Assembly (NCBI RefSeq): GCF_051846935.1 | Contig: NZ_JBPYCS010000027.1 | Coordinates: 1 to 34,652 of the forward strand | Length of the DNA: 34,652 bases | Direction: 5' to 3' | From: JBPYCR01 sp051846935 | Lineage (GTDB): Bacteria; Bacillota; Bacilli; Bacillales; Amphibacillaceae | Shown here: positions 16,529 to 25,157 of the stretch, piece after piece | Layout: the number at the start of each line of letters is the position of its first letter | How positions within the stretch are numbered: position 1 is the first letter of the stretch | Notes under the pieces: model-generated | The model's input: the letters and a program-made list of their open reading frames with translations, nothing else | Databases searched by the model: none | Told to the model about the DNA's origin: nothing | Program-made: the position numbers and the translations under genes

Positions 16529-16936
16529 AGCTTCATTCCTCTCTCGTTAGGAATAATCGTTATATTCTATATACATGAATGCATTTAGAAAGATCGTATT
16601 AGCATCCACTCCGTCAAAGCAATAGATGTTAATAGTCTAACATAAAAGGGGAAGTTTGAATAATTCCAAACGACCTCGTGACTGTCAAGCATATGTGCTA
16701 CACCGTTAGGTATACATTAAAAATTGACTTAAATGGTACTAACAGTACGTAAACACGTCGGATATACGAATGTAGTCCTATATTCGAAGTGGATTGATTG
16801 CCATGTACTCATTATATCCACCTAGTATTAAAAGACAAACGATGCTGTTTTTTACTAATTGTACACATTTTGTAGAACTTCACTGGTGAATAATAGCCTC
16901 GATATGTGTCTAAGACCTTTATTCAGTTATAAATTT
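16529..16936. other. Intergenic region between yqhR and papA
   Basis: About 400 nt. It occupies the place where B. subtilis has aroQ, but no reading frame resembling a dehydroquinate dehydratase, whole or broken, can be seen on either strand. No convincing promoter or hairpin was found. I see nothing definite in it. Confidence 0.5.
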
Positions 16937-17410
16937 TTATTTTAATTTCGAATCAAAGTAATCATAAGAGATCGAGTAGCCTATAAATGTTCCGTACAGA
17001 AGAAACAGACAGAAAGTAGATACTATCGTTTCCTTACTCATCTCATTTAAAGAGGGGATATTTGAATAGAGTGGCTGAAACAAATAAAATAAAATTCCCC
17101 ATAAAAAAGCACCATATAAAACGCCAACCCACATATTCAGCTTTTTTCGTAATAAAATATAATATAGAATAGCAACAAAGACAGATACTATTCCTGCCAA
17201 AAATATCGATACAAGATCCCCTAACCACCCATCTATCCATCCGGACGATAGCCATGATCGGAGTAAAAAAGACGCAGGAGCTACTTCTGAAAAGTTAAAA
17301 TAATAGAGAAATACGAATAAGCTCCCCCAAAATAGACCAGCAATCAGGCCTGTTACAAGCGAGCGTAGAAAAACATTACTATCTTTATCCGTTAATTTAT
17401 TTGAAACCAA
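16937..17410 (-). CDS. yqhR: Conserved membrane protein YqhR
   Basis: Membrane protein of about 157 residues with four hydrophobic segments (about 16-37, 62-82, 90-108 and 127-147) and a short polar N terminus. The pattern FLRSLVTGLIAGLFWGSL and the closing TFIGYSISYDYFD fit the YqhR family, and the place near yqhP/yqhO and papA matches B. subtilis. The function is unknown. The frame opens with a GTG that overlaps the Shine-Dalgarno GGAGGTG. The TTG at 17410, 8 nt downstream of GGAGG, is a better start. Confidence 0.8.
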   Translation of the reverse strand: MVSNKLTDKDSNVFLRSLVTGLIAGLFWGSLFVFLYYFNFSEVAPASFLLRSWLSSGWIDGWLGDLVSIFLAGIVSVFVAILYYILLRKKLNMWVGVLYGAFLWGILFYLFQPLYSNIPSLNEMSKETIVSTFCLFLLYGTFIGYSISYDYFDSKLK

Positions 17411-18121
17411 TTTGACCACCTCCGTTACTAGCTTTTCCTATTCTTCAAATTCAAAACATATCGCTTCATTTATTAAAACAATTATATATCACTATCTATG
17501 ATAAATACGAAGACGCAAGGGAAAAAAGCAATAACGAGAATATACTTAAAGCAATATGAAAAACTTTCTAAATTAGTTAAGGCATTGCTCTTAGACAGAA
17601 AAGTACATAACAATTGCGGCAGCAGTAGCGGAGTCAAAAACACAAAAAGGTTTTTTTCAAAATTATAAATACCTACAAGTACGTAATTTAATCGACCCCA
17701 TACGGTGTTTTTTGCATTTTATAACTTTTATATTAGAATAGTAAGGGTATCACTAATACACTACATATGTTAGTAGTATGACAGATAATGTTTCATCCAA
17801 CAGCTCATGATCTCATTCATTAGCTTATAATATAAAGATAGTTCAACGATATATTTCTCAGCTTGTTTTAAATAAAATAACGATTTAATTGCATATTCTT
17901 CGCGAAAAAGGGAACAATTTAAAGGAGAAACGGAATATACATTCATATATAAATAACATCGTAGATAATATATTTCCACTCGCTTTTTATGTTCCCTCAA
18001 AGCTAGATGCAACAAGTGTTCATACGGTTCGTGTAAACGTATCATTAAGCAGCTATTTACTAGGTTGGTTATGTCTTAGCTCGTACTACTGCACACTAAA
18101 TTTCAAGAGAGGAGTAGTAAA
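17411..18121. other. Intergenic region between yqhR and yqhP
   Basis: About 700 nt without a confident gene. A minus-strand frame of 91 codons (17770-18045) and an overlapping plus-strand frame exist, but neither has a Shine-Dalgarno site or recognisable family. In B. subtilis yqhQ lies in this neighbourhood; it is not seen here. The yqhP ribosome-binding site (GAGAGGAG) ends the region. Confidence 0.5.
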
Positions 18122-18496
18122 GTGCGCAACAAATTAACTGTGCTTGTTTATATTGTTTTAGGACTTGCAGGCATCGGTCTCATTTCGCAGCTTTTTGGAA
18201 ATACGAAGAATTTTATCGTTAATATTATTGTTACGATTGGGATTGCATTCGTAATGTTTACTGTTGTATATTTTATATTTCTTAAAAAAACGCCTGGCTC
18301 CCAATCTGAAATGAAAAAGTACCGAAAAGCAGTAAGGCAATCAAAAATGAAGTATAAACCTCGCAATACAAATATAATTAAAAAGAAACAACCTACTCAA
18401 TTAAAACAAAGAAAAAAAGTCAATAAACGTCCCTCACATTTACGAGTAATTGACGGAAAAAAACATAATAAAGAAAAAGACCGAGCTACCTTTTAA
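18122..18496 (+). CDS. yqhP: SA1362/YqhP family membrane protein
   Basis: Small protein of 124 residues with two N-terminal hydrophobic helices (about 5-25 and 32-54) followed by a strongly basic, disordered-looking tail rich in Lys, Arg and Gln, ending in RPSHLRVIDGKKHNKEKDR. This architecture fits the YqhP/SA1362 family, of unknown function, and the place next to yqhO agrees. The start is GTG with GAGAGGAG 6-7 nt upstream. The stop codon lies inside a terminator shared with the convergent yqhO. Confidence 0.8.
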   Translation: MRNKLTVLVYIVLGLAGIGLISQLFGNTKNFIVNIIVTIGIAFVMFTVVYFIFLKKTPGSQSEMKKYRKAVRQSKMKYKPRNTNIIKKKQPTQLKQRKKVNKRPSHLRVIDGKKHNKEKDRATF

Positions 18497-18514
18497 ATAG
18501 CTACGGTCTTTTTT
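18474..18514. terminator. Bidirectional terminator between yqhP and yqhO
   Basis: Stem AAAGACCG-GCTA paired with TAGC-CGGTCTTT, flanked by an A run and a T run, so it can act on both convergent transcripts. It overlaps the last codons of yqhP and ends 10 nt before the yqhO stop. Confidence 0.85.
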
Positions 18515-18523
18515 ATTCCTATT

Positions 18524-19414
18524 CTATTTTGGCCATTTACTTAAAAATTCCATTCCTCTTTCTTGCCCGATTTTAATTAATTGTCGTTTCTTTGTATCGC
18601 TAATTGAAAAATTAGTTGCTCGAACATCCGATACGGGAAGAAAAATAATATTATTTTGTTCTGATTTAGAAATATAACGTGAATCATGTGCTTGCTTCAT
18701 CGTACTAAACAAAGCCTGCAGCATATCAAAAGCGTTTTTCATTTTATTTGGTGCAATTTCATCAAAAGACTCACTTAACTTTACACCTAAAACAGGGCGT
18801 TCGATTTGTTTTTCACTAGTTTCAAAAACCCAGATCGGAAAATTACTTAATAAGCCTCCATCAACTATGTAGCTTTTTTCTATTATCGATTTCGACAATT
18901 TTACTGGCATAAAAAAATACGGGAAACCAGCACTCATTCGCACTGCTCTGGCCACAGAAAACTGATATGGATCTAGTTGATACACACGCTCAAGGTCGTC
19001 TGGTATAACAATAAGCTTCCCTAAGCTTAAATCACTCACAATTACTTTTAAATATCCAAGTGGTAAATCACTAAATGTATAGATCCCTTTTTTCGCCAAT
19101 TGATTATACACCCATTTTTCAAGCTGCTCACCTTTGTATAAACCCATTTTATAATATAATACAAACCATTTACTAAAAGGGATATACTTGCTAATCAACG
19201 GTTCATCAAGAAAAATCGTTTGGTCAAGCTCTTCAATCATTTGCATAATTTGATCTCGATGATAACCTGCTGCAAGGAAAGCGGCTAAAATAGCTCCAGC
19301 TGATGTACCTGCCGTCCGTTTTATTGCGAGCTTCCGATTTTCAATTGCTTCGAGTACACCTAAAAAAGCATAGGATTTTACTCCGCCACCGGACAAAACT
19401 AAATCAATTTTCAT
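18524..19414 (-). CDS. yqhO: Patatin-like phospholipase family protein YqhO
   Basis: Patatin-fold hydrolase of 296 residues, probably a lipid acyl hydrolase; its substrate is unknown. The oxyanion loop GGGVKSYAFLG (9-19), the nucleophile elbow GTSAG with Ser38 and the catalytic-dyad Asp in DGG (185-187) are all present. No signal peptide is seen, so it should act in the cytosol or at the inner face of the membrane. Length is normal for the family. It converges on yqhP and lies next to mntR, as in B. subtilis. Confidence 0.9.
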   Translation of the reverse strand: MKIDLVLSGGGVKSYAFLGVLEAIENRKLAIKRTAGTSAGAILAAFLAAGYHRDQIMQMIEELDQTIFLDEPLISKYIPFSKWFVLYYKMGLYKGEQLEKWVYNQLAKKGIYTFSDLPLGYLKVIVSDLSLGKLIVIPDDLERVYQLDPYQFSVARAVRMSAGFPYFFMPVKLSKSIIEKSYIVDGGLLSNFPIWVFETSEKQIERPVLGVKLSESFDEIAPNKMKNAFDMLQALFSTMKQAHDSRYISKSEQNNIIFLPVSDVRATNFSISDTKKRQLIKIGQERGMEFLSKWPK

Positions 19415-19510
19415 GAACTGTTCTACCCCTTATAATTATAAACTGTTTTACGTACATAATTATAATTAGTAGAAAACGAAAAAAATTAGAACATTATTTA
19501 AAGCACGAAT

Positions 19511-19558
19511 AAAAATCGATCCATACAAACAATTGGCTGTTTGCATGAATCGATTTTT
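19511..19558 (-). terminator. Rho-independent terminator after mntR
   Basis: Long hairpin pairing AAAAATCGAT with ATCGATTTTT, extended inward by CAT and CAAAC pairs, with a T run on the minus strand. The stem begins within the mntR stop codon. Confidence 0.85.
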
Positions 19559-19985
19559 ATACTTGGGATTCTTTATTCGCATTATGGTACTTTCTCAAAT
19601 CTGCGATACGCGATTCGTCTTCTTTAAAGTAATTTACTAAATCACTTATACGGTCAATCGAGTTCCAGCTTAGGTGATGCTCTATCCCTTCAACATCATC
19701 ATAAACATTTTCTTCATCTACCCCGATAATTTCAAGAAACTGTTCCAATAAATCATGACGAAATACAAGTCTTTCCCCGATTTTGTTGCCTTTTTCTGTC
19801 AAAACGAACCCTCTATATTTTTCGTAATCGAGGAAATTATCTTTGTCCAATTTTTGAACCATTTTCGTTACCGATGACGGATGAACGACTAATTCTTCAG
19901 CTATATCAGAAACCCTAGCATATCCTTTTGTATGAATCAAATTGTATATTAATTCAATATAGTCCTCCATACTTGGTGTTGGCAC
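19557..19985 (-). CDS. mntR: Manganese-responsive transcriptional regulator MntR
   Basis: DtxR-family repressor that senses Mn2+ and controls manganese uptake and efflux genes. The winged helix holds RVSDIAEELVVHPSSVTKMVQKLDKD and the dimerisation domain holds GIEHHLSWNSIDRI. Counting from the chosen start, the metal ligands Asp8, Glu11, His77, Glu99, Glu102 and His103 are at the same numbers as in B. subtilis. The frame extends seven codons further upstream, but GTG at 19985 is preferred. AAGGAGAG is 5 nt before it, and the product is then 142 residues beginning (M)PTPSMEDYIE, the B. subtilis length. The protein lacks the C-terminal SH3 domain, as normal for MntR. Confidence 0.96.
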   Translation of the reverse strand: MPTPSMEDYIELIYNLIHTKGYARVSDIAEELVVHPSSVTKMVQKLDKDNFLDYEKYRGFVLTEKGNKIGERLVFRHDLLEQFLEIIGVDEENVYDDVEGIEHHLSWNSIDRISDLVNYFKEDESRIADLRKYHNANKESQV

Positions 19986-20399
19986 AATATCTCTCCTTCC
20001 CATCATTTTTTACGATGCGCAACTTTGTTTACATATTTAATGGTATCGTATTTTTTCTAAAGAAACAACCTTCTAGGCAGTTTTCATGACCGACCAATAC
20101 TTTTGCCTATCTTTACAAAACAATTGTTTTGCTATCTTTCTGTAGCTAAACGTGTTGTTCGAGGAACGATCAGCTGAAATAAACTTCACAATACCGTTTT
20201 TATTGTTTATAAGTTATGCTAATACAATACGGCCATTTTTCACCGAAAATATAAATTGAAAACGCATGGTTTACTCCGTAATATAAGAAATTATTTCTGT
20301 CTTTATTCGTTGTTGTTTTAAATGACGAAATGGTATCACCGATGGTATAATGCTAATTGTTAGCTTATATTCCAGAAAGATAGAAATGGAGGTCTTACG
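19986..20399. other. Divergent intergenic region mntR / yqhL
   Basis: About 410 nt between two divergent genes. The yqhL promoter (20343-20351) is its clearest element. B. subtilis has lipM (a lipoate-protein ligase) here; no such gene or remnant is visible. No clear MntR operator was recognised by eye. Confidence 0.5.
20343..20351 (+). promoter_or_regulatory. Extended -10 promoter of yqhL
   Basis: TGGTATAAT: a perfect TATAAT (20346-20351) with the TGn extension. No good -35 box lies at standard distance, which is tolerated by extended -10 promoters. The start site would be near 20358, about 42 nt before the yqhL ATG. Confidence 0.6.
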
Positions 20400-20777
20400 A
20401 TGATCTATGTAACAATTGCTCTTATAGTTGGAATCATTGCTTTTTCGGCTTTCCGTTATTTTAAACAGCGCACATATTTAAATGTACTTTCGGAAGAACA
20501 GTTTAAAGAAGGATATAGAAAAGCACAGCTGATCGATGTTAGAGAACCACAAGAGTTTGAAAACGGACACATTCTCGGAGCGAGAAATATCCCTTTGACA
20601 CAGCTAAAACACCGGTTAGTTGAAATTCGTCCAGATAAGCCTGTTTATCTTTATTGTCAAAATAACGGTCGATCTGCAAGAGCAGCTCACGTATTATACA
20701 AAAAAGATTATAAGGATATTCACCAATTAAAAGGTGGATTTAAAAAATGGACAGGGAAAGTTAAGAAAAAAAACTAA
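20400..20777 (+). CDS. yqhL: Membrane-anchored rhodanese-like protein YqhL
   Basis: Single-domain rhodanese of 125 residues with an N-terminal membrane anchor (about 2-20). The domain shows LIDVREPQEFENGHILGARNIP (44-65) and the active-site loop YCQNNGRSA with Cys86, where persulfide would form. The final GGFKKWTGKV is typical. Its sulfur donor or acceptor is unknown. A Shine-Dalgarno GGAGGT lies 6 nt before ATG. It has its own promoter and terminator, so it is monocistronic. In B. subtilis yqhL lies next to the gcv operon, which is absent here. Confidence 0.92.
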   Translation: MIYVTIALIVGIIAFSAFRYFKQRTYLNVLSEEQFKEGYRKAQLIDVREPQEFENGHILGARNIPLTQLKHRLVEIRPDKPVYLYCQNNGRSARAAHVLYKKDYKDIHQLKGGFKKWTGKVKKKN

Positions 20778-20781
20778 AATT

Positions 20782-20826
20782 AACTCCAATAAAGAGTAGT
20801 AATCTACACTTTTTATTGGAGTTTTT
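20782..20826 (+). terminator. Rho-independent terminator after yqhL
   Basis: Stem AACTCCAATAAA paired with TTTATTGGAGTT, extended inward by GTAG/CTAC, followed by a T run just beyond the yqhL stop. Confidence 0.9.
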
Positions 20827-21125
20827 ATATTTGGTAAGAAATTCCATTCTTCTGTTGTTCGTTGCAAATTTATCACCTTTTACCTTTTTGTAGTGATTTC
20901 ACTTCATTTTTAAACGGTTTTTTGTAAGGAAAAACATGATGAAAATTCTTCCAATTGTTTAAATGCTCTATCGTCTACACTCCTAAAATTAAAGCTCTTC
21001 AATAAACCAACACCTGTCTTGCTTATAATGAAATTACAAACGTTGGTTATACTATGAATACCGCATTCATACATGCGAAGAACATTTTAATTATTAGCCT
21101 ATTTAAAAAGCAAGAGAGGTAACTT
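20827..21125. other. Intergenic region upstream of yqhH
   Basis: About 300 nt without a gene. TATAAT (21024-21029) and TATACT (21048-21053) are possible -10 boxes for yqhH, but neither has a convincing -35. No glycine riboswitch was recognised, which agrees with the absence of the gcvT operon. Confidence 0.45.
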
Positions 21126-22787
21126 ATGGAACATATAAATATACAGAAGGATCGTACGTTTATTACAAAATTAGAAGCTAGATTAAACAGCGAAGGATCT
21201 TTTTCATCGTGGAATTTGTTTCAGCTCGCATATGAAGCGGCAAATCAAACGATATCACCATCCTTCAACGGCCTGCGTGCTTTAGAGTACTTACCTCATG
21301 TACAATTTCTAGACCATCAAGTAAAATCAGCCGAGACAGTAATTGAGCAAATGAATGGTCGTGCGATTTTAGCAGATGAAGTTGGACTCGGTAAAACGAT
21401 CGAAGCAGGTCTCATTATTAAAGAATATATGATTAGGGGCTCCGTTAAGAAAATCCTCTTACTCGTACCTGCTTCACTTGTTAATCAATGGGTACGTGAA
21501 TTAAATGATAAGTTTTACATTCCAGCTGTTGCCTTTCGAAAAAATTATGCTTGGGATCAATATGATATCTTTGTTACTTCGATCGATACGGCAAAACGGT
21601 CTCCACATATTGAAGCAATATTGGAGCTCGACTATGATCTTTTACTTATTGATGAAGCACATAAATTAAAAAATCACAAAACAAAAAATTACCAATTTGT
21701 GCAGTCTATTAAAAAGAAATATTGTTTATTACTAACTGCAACCCCTGTTCAAAATCAACTAATCGAGATTTTTAATTTGATTTCTGTTTTAAAACCAGGC
21801 CATTTAGGAAGCTATCGTTCGTTTCAAGAAAAGTTTGGAAAGGATCGAAACAAACTAAAGAAAGATGCATTTTTAAAACAACTAATTCAAAAAGTTATGG
21901 TTCGAAACACGAGAAAAAACACAGAATTAGATAACGTAAAACGTAATATCCAAACGATTTGGATTAACTTTTCTACCGTCGAAACCGAAGCATACAAAGC
22001 ACTTGAAAATGATGTTGACTTTTTAACTGGTTTCTCTAAATTAACATATTTACGTGAGTTTTGTTCTTCAAGAGAAGCATGCTTTTTATCACTTGAAAAG
22101 CTTATGAATTCGAACAATAATACGGCTGCTATAGAAACATTAATGCATACGATTGAACAGCTCCCACATCATTCTAAAGCTATAAAAGTATTGGAATTAA
22201 TAAAGCAAATTGGTAATGAAAAAGTAATTATATTTACAGAATATCGAGCCACTCAATATTATTTACAATGGTATTTACAGCAGCATCATATACGCTCTGT
22301 TCCATTTAGAGGTGGATTTAATCGGAGTAAAAAAGATTGGATGCAGCAATTATTTAAAAATCACGTTCAAGTATTGATCGCAACAGAGGCCGGTGGTGAA
22401 GGAATCAACTTACAATTTTGCAACAACCTTATAAACTATGACCTTCCTTGGAATCCAATGCGTTTGGAACAGCGAATTGGACGCGTTCATCGATTTGGTC
22501 AAAGAAATGATGTTAACATTTACAATTTAGCGATTAACGGAACGATTGAAGAACATATAATGAAATTGCTTTATGAGAAAATAGGTTTATTTGAAAAGGT
22601 AATCGGTCAGCTAGATCACATTTTAGAAGAGCTACATATTCATAATCTTGAAGCTGAATTAGAATCGATATTTTCAGAGTCTACTTCAGCTGGAGAAATT
22701 AAAATTAAAATGAATAATTTAACATCTATTATCGAAAATACAAATAACCTATTGCATGATGGGGAGAGAGATTATGGGAATTTCTAA
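21126..22787 (+). CDS. yqhH: SNF2-family DEAD/DEAH helicase YqhH
   Basis: SNF2/RapA-type superfamily 2 ATPase of 553 residues. Motif I DEVGLGKT (84-91), motif II DEAHK (176-180) and motif III LTATP (203-207) lie in the first RecA domain. The second domain shows VIIFTEYRATQYYL, TEAGGEGINLQFCNN and the arginine-finger motif QRIGRVHRFGQ. It is shorter than RapA and lacks extra terminal domains. The biological role of YqhH is not known; it could remodel nucleic acid-protein complexes. The next gene, yqhG, overlaps its end by 14 nt, a conserved pair in Bacillaceae, so the products probably work together. Confidence 0.92.
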   Translation: MEHINIQKDRTFITKLEARLNSEGSFSSWNLFQLAYEAANQTISPSFNGLRALEYLPHVQFLDHQVKSAETVIEQMNGRAILADEVGLGKTIEAGLIIKEYMIRGSVKKILLLVPASLVNQWVRELNDKFYIPAVAFRKNYAWDQYDIFVTSIDTAKRSPHIEAILELDYDLLLIDEAHKLKNHKTKNYQFVQSIKKKYCLLLTATPVQNQLIEIFNLISVLKPGHLGSYRSFQEKFGKDRNKLKKDAFLKQLIQKVMVRNTRKNTELDNVKRNIQTIWINFSTVETEAYKALENDVDFLTGFSKLTYLREFCSSREACFLSLEKLMNSNNNTAAIETLMHTIEQLPHHSKAIKVLELIKQIGNEKVIIFTEYRATQYYLQWYLQQHHIRSVPFRGGFNRSKKDWMQQLFKNHVQVLIATEAGGEGINLQFCNNLINYDLPWNPMRLEQRIGRVHRFGQRNDVNIYNLAINGTIEEHIMKLLYEKIGLFEKVIGQLDHILEELHIHNLEAELESIFSESTSAGEIKIKMNNLTSIIENTNNLLHDGERDYGNF

Positions 22788-23568
22788 CTTACAACAATTT
22801 TTAATCGATTATTTTTCCGCACAACAATGTACAGTTTTGGATAATCAAGAAGGCTTGTTTACTGTTCAGCTTACAGAAGAGATGGATAAAACATTAATGA
22901 ACCGTCCATTTTATTGGCACTTTATTAAGAGCACTGGGAATAAAGGGGAACCAATGAAGTTAACCTTAATAACGAATCCAGAAAGGAGAAAGGAAGACGG
23001 CGAATGGGTACATTTTGGCAGTCCGCGATTACAGCAGATTTTTAATCATTTAAAACAAAGTGAAAAATATGTGAAGCTGTTTGAGCAATGTACAACAAGT
23101 GCGCATACTGCATTATTTCCTTGGCTTGTCATTAACATAAAAATAAGCTATAAAGGGAAGCAAATAAAAGACGAACTCTTTTCCATCGGCATTAATTTAG
23201 TTAATGGAGAGATGAAGACACAAATGATGCAATGGCTGCAATCGCTTCAATTAAATAAAACAATACCAAATTATTGTTACACATTGTCACCCATTATTAC
23301 TATACCTAGTGGCTATCTTCGAATTGAGAAAGTATTAGATGACTATGTAGCTAATCAAACACACACTTGGGCTGAAGCCTCGATTCAAACAATGGAAGAA
23401 GAAATTCAACTTATTCAACACTTTTATACGGAGGAAGAAGATGCATCGTTTCGTGAAAAAGAAATAAATGAATTAACGAACCGTTACGAGCCTGAAATCA
23501 TTTATGAAGTTGTAAATGGCGGTATCGTATATTTATTAGAAAACTCTTCAATGTACAAAACAAGTTAA
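22774..23568 (+). CDS. yqhG: YqhG family protein
   Basis: Cytosolic protein of 264 residues that matches the YqhG family by position, size and sequence features such as FLIDYFSAQQC near the start, MNRPFYWHFIKSTGN and RRKEDGEWVHFGSPRLQQI. Its function is unknown. The second half is rich in acidic helices (TWAEASIQTMEEEIQLIQHFY). The frame is open from 22756, but the ATG at 22774 has GGAGAGAG about 4 nt upstream and gives a length close to the B. subtilis protein. It overlaps the end of yqhH and converges on yqzE, overlapping that gene by 4 nt. Confidence 0.88.
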   Translation: MGISNLQQFLIDYFSAQQCTVLDNQEGLFTVQLTEEMDKTLMNRPFYWHFIKSTGNKGEPMKLTLITNPERRKEDGEWVHFGSPRLQQIFNHLKQSEKYVKLFEQCTTSAHTALFPWLVINIKISYKGKQIKDELFSIGINLVNGEMKTQMMQWLQSLQLNKTIPNYCYTLSPIITIPSGYLRIEKVLDDYVANQTHTWAEASIQTMEEEIQLIQHFYTEEEDASFREKEINELTNRYEPEIIYEVVNGGIVYLLENSSMYKTS

Positions 23569-23750
23569 TGAGACTTCTTTTTGTTCCATAACGTTTTAAT
23601 TGCAAGTGGAAATACACCGAACCATCGATTGGAAATCTCCGTTTTGCTTTTTGTTTTAGTTTGTTTTCTTGCTTCCCTTTCTTTAGCTGGTGTATCCATA
23701 TATGTAACAAACTGTTGCGTAATATACTTTACTAAATCATTGAACGACAT
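23565..23750 (-). CDS. yqzE: YqzE family protein
   Basis: Small basic protein of 61 residues: MSFNDLVKYITQQFVTYMDT, then a Lys/Arg/Glu/Thr-rich middle and a short hydrophobic segment (WFGVFPLAIKTLW) near the end. This fits the YqzE family found beside the comG genes in Bacillaceae. The function is unknown. GAGGAG lies about 7 nt before ATG. In B. subtilis yqzE follows comGG; here it lies on the other side of the operon, convergent with yqhG and divergent from comGA. Frames on the opposite strand here are shadows. Confidence 0.8.
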   Translation of the reverse strand: MSFNDLVKYITQQFVTYMDTPAKEREARKQTKTKSKTEISNRWFGVFPLAIKTLWNKKKSH

Positions 23751-24155
23751 AACACATCTCCTCGTTTAATATGTTTAGGCATTATTTCTCCGCCTCTTAT
23801 TCTTTACTAATTTATTCGGGTGGTTTTCTCATAACACCAATTTGATCGCTTTTCGACAATACATTGCAATCGCGTAACGGTCATCAATATTTTGAGGGAT
23901 TACCGACTAATAAAACAACTTTTTACACTCCACTGTTAATTAAAATTCAAAATGTAACACTACTCTTTTTTATATTATTATTACAACTTGAATTATTCTT
24001 ATTCAATCAACTTAACTCGACCTTTTGATTTAGAAACGATACCATTACTTTTTTTATATTATTTTGCAGAAATTTTAAATAAAAAGAAGGACTTTAACTA
24101 ATGATGTCGAATAAGGTATCTTAAGTTGCAATGTTTAATTAAGGGGGTGAAATTC
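23751..24155. other. Divergent region yqzE / comGA
   Basis: About 400 nt, very AT-rich, without a gene. It should carry the comG promoter. An AAAA-N5-TTTT motif that matches the ComK half-site lies at 23912-23924 (listed separately). The sinI-sinR-tasA genes found between yqhG and comG in B. subtilis are absent. Confidence 0.5.
23912..23954 (+). promoter_or_regulatory. Possible ComK box upstream of comG
   Basis: Perfect half-site AAAA-CAACT-TTTT (23912-23924), then 17 nt, then a poor second half-site AAAATTCAAAATG (23942-23954). ComK needs two AT-boxes at fixed spacings of about 8, 18 or 31 nt. The surrounding sequence is so AT-rich that chance matches are likely. Confidence 0.35.
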
Positions 24156-25157
24156 ATGAATCCTGCTGCAACACTGTCTGACAAGCTCCTCCACTCTGCT
24201 TTTCTCCAGCAAGCCTCTGATATTCATTTTTATCCCTTTGCTAATAAAACAGATATTTACTTCCGGATTCAAGGTAAAAGAATATTTCATCAGTCATTAC
24301 CAGTCAATCATTATCAAATTTTACTAACGTACCTTAAATTTACCTCTGGAATGGATATAGGAGAAACTAGAAGGCCACAAAACGGTACTATTACAATTGA
24401 GGTTCGCTCGGACATAATTGCTTTACGTTTATCCACTTTACCGATTAAGCAGATGGAAAGCTTAACAATCCGCATTCTTCCACAAACCAAATCCTACTCA
24501 ATCGAACAGCTTTTTCTATTTCCAAGTCAACTAATAAAACTAAGAAGTTGGATTAGGAATCAGGCAGGTATTATTTTATTTACTGGGCCAACAGGTTCCG
24601 GAAAAACAACTACATTATATGCACTTCTTCAATATTTATTACTAGAAGATTCTTACCAAACGATCACGCTTGAAGATCCCGTCGAAAAAAAGATGGATCA
24701 TATTCTCCAAGTGCAAGTAAATGAAAGAGCTGGGATAACTTATCAAACAGGATTAAAGGCTGCCCTTAGACATGATCCAGATATTATAATGGTAGGAGAA
24801 ATAAGAGATCGTTTTACAGCTCAATTTGCTTTTGAAGCCGCTTTAACCGGTCATTTAGTATTTAGTACATTACATGCTAAAGATGCAATAGGAACAGTGT
24901 ATCGGTTACTGGAGTTAGGAATCAGTCGTATAGAGTTAGAACAGTCTCTTATCGGAATTGCTTCTATGCAATTAGTATCTGTCCAGCTTCCGAATAAACA
25001 GACAAGACGTGCCGCTATAATGGAGCAATTGGAGGGGGATCTATTAAAAAGTATTCTGTATGGAAAGAGCAATCGTCTGAATCCTTGCCATACATTTAAT
25101 CATTTAAGAAAGAAGGCTTACGCTTATGGTTTTGCAACAAAAAATATTTTCAATTAA
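24156..25157 (+). CDS. comGA: Competence pilus ATPase ComGA
   Basis: PilB/GspE-type traffic ATPase of 333 residues that powers assembly of the competence pseudopilus at the inner face of the membrane. Walker A GPTGSGKT is at residues 144-151, the Asp box TLEDPVE at 171-177, Walker B IIMVGEIRD at 210-218 and the His box TGHLVFSTLH at 231-240. It lacks the zinc tetracysteine motif of larger GspE proteins, as is usual for ComGA. The frame opens at 24126, but the ATG at 24156 has AAGGGGGTG 6 nt upstream. It overlaps comGB by 32 nt. Confidence 0.96.
   Translation: MNPAATLSDKLLHSAFLQQASDIHFYPFANKTDIYFRIQGKRIFHQSLPVNHYQILLTYLKFTSGMDIGETRRPQNGTITIEVRSDIIALRLSTLPIKQMESLTIRILPQTKSYSIEQLFLFPSQLIKLRSWIRNQAGIILFTGPTGSGKTTTLYALLQYLLLEDSYQTITLEDPVEKKMDHILQVQVNERAGITYQTGLKAALRHDPDIIMVGEIRDRFTAQFAFEAALTGHLVFSTLHAKDAIGTVYRLLELGISRIELEQSLIGIASMQLVSVQLPNKQTRRAAIMEQLEGDLLKSILYGKSNRLNPCHTFNHLRKKAYAYGFATKNIFN

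Noticed and set aside
17770..18045. 91-codon minus-strand frame
   Set aside because: No Shine-Dalgarno before its ATG or internal ATGs, overlapped by an antisense frame, and no known neighbour at this place. A real gene cannot be fully excluded.
20827..21125. Glycine riboswitch upstream of yqhH
   Set aside because: The B. subtilis gcvT operon and its tandem riboswitch would be near here, but no such conserved core was seen and the gcv genes are absent.
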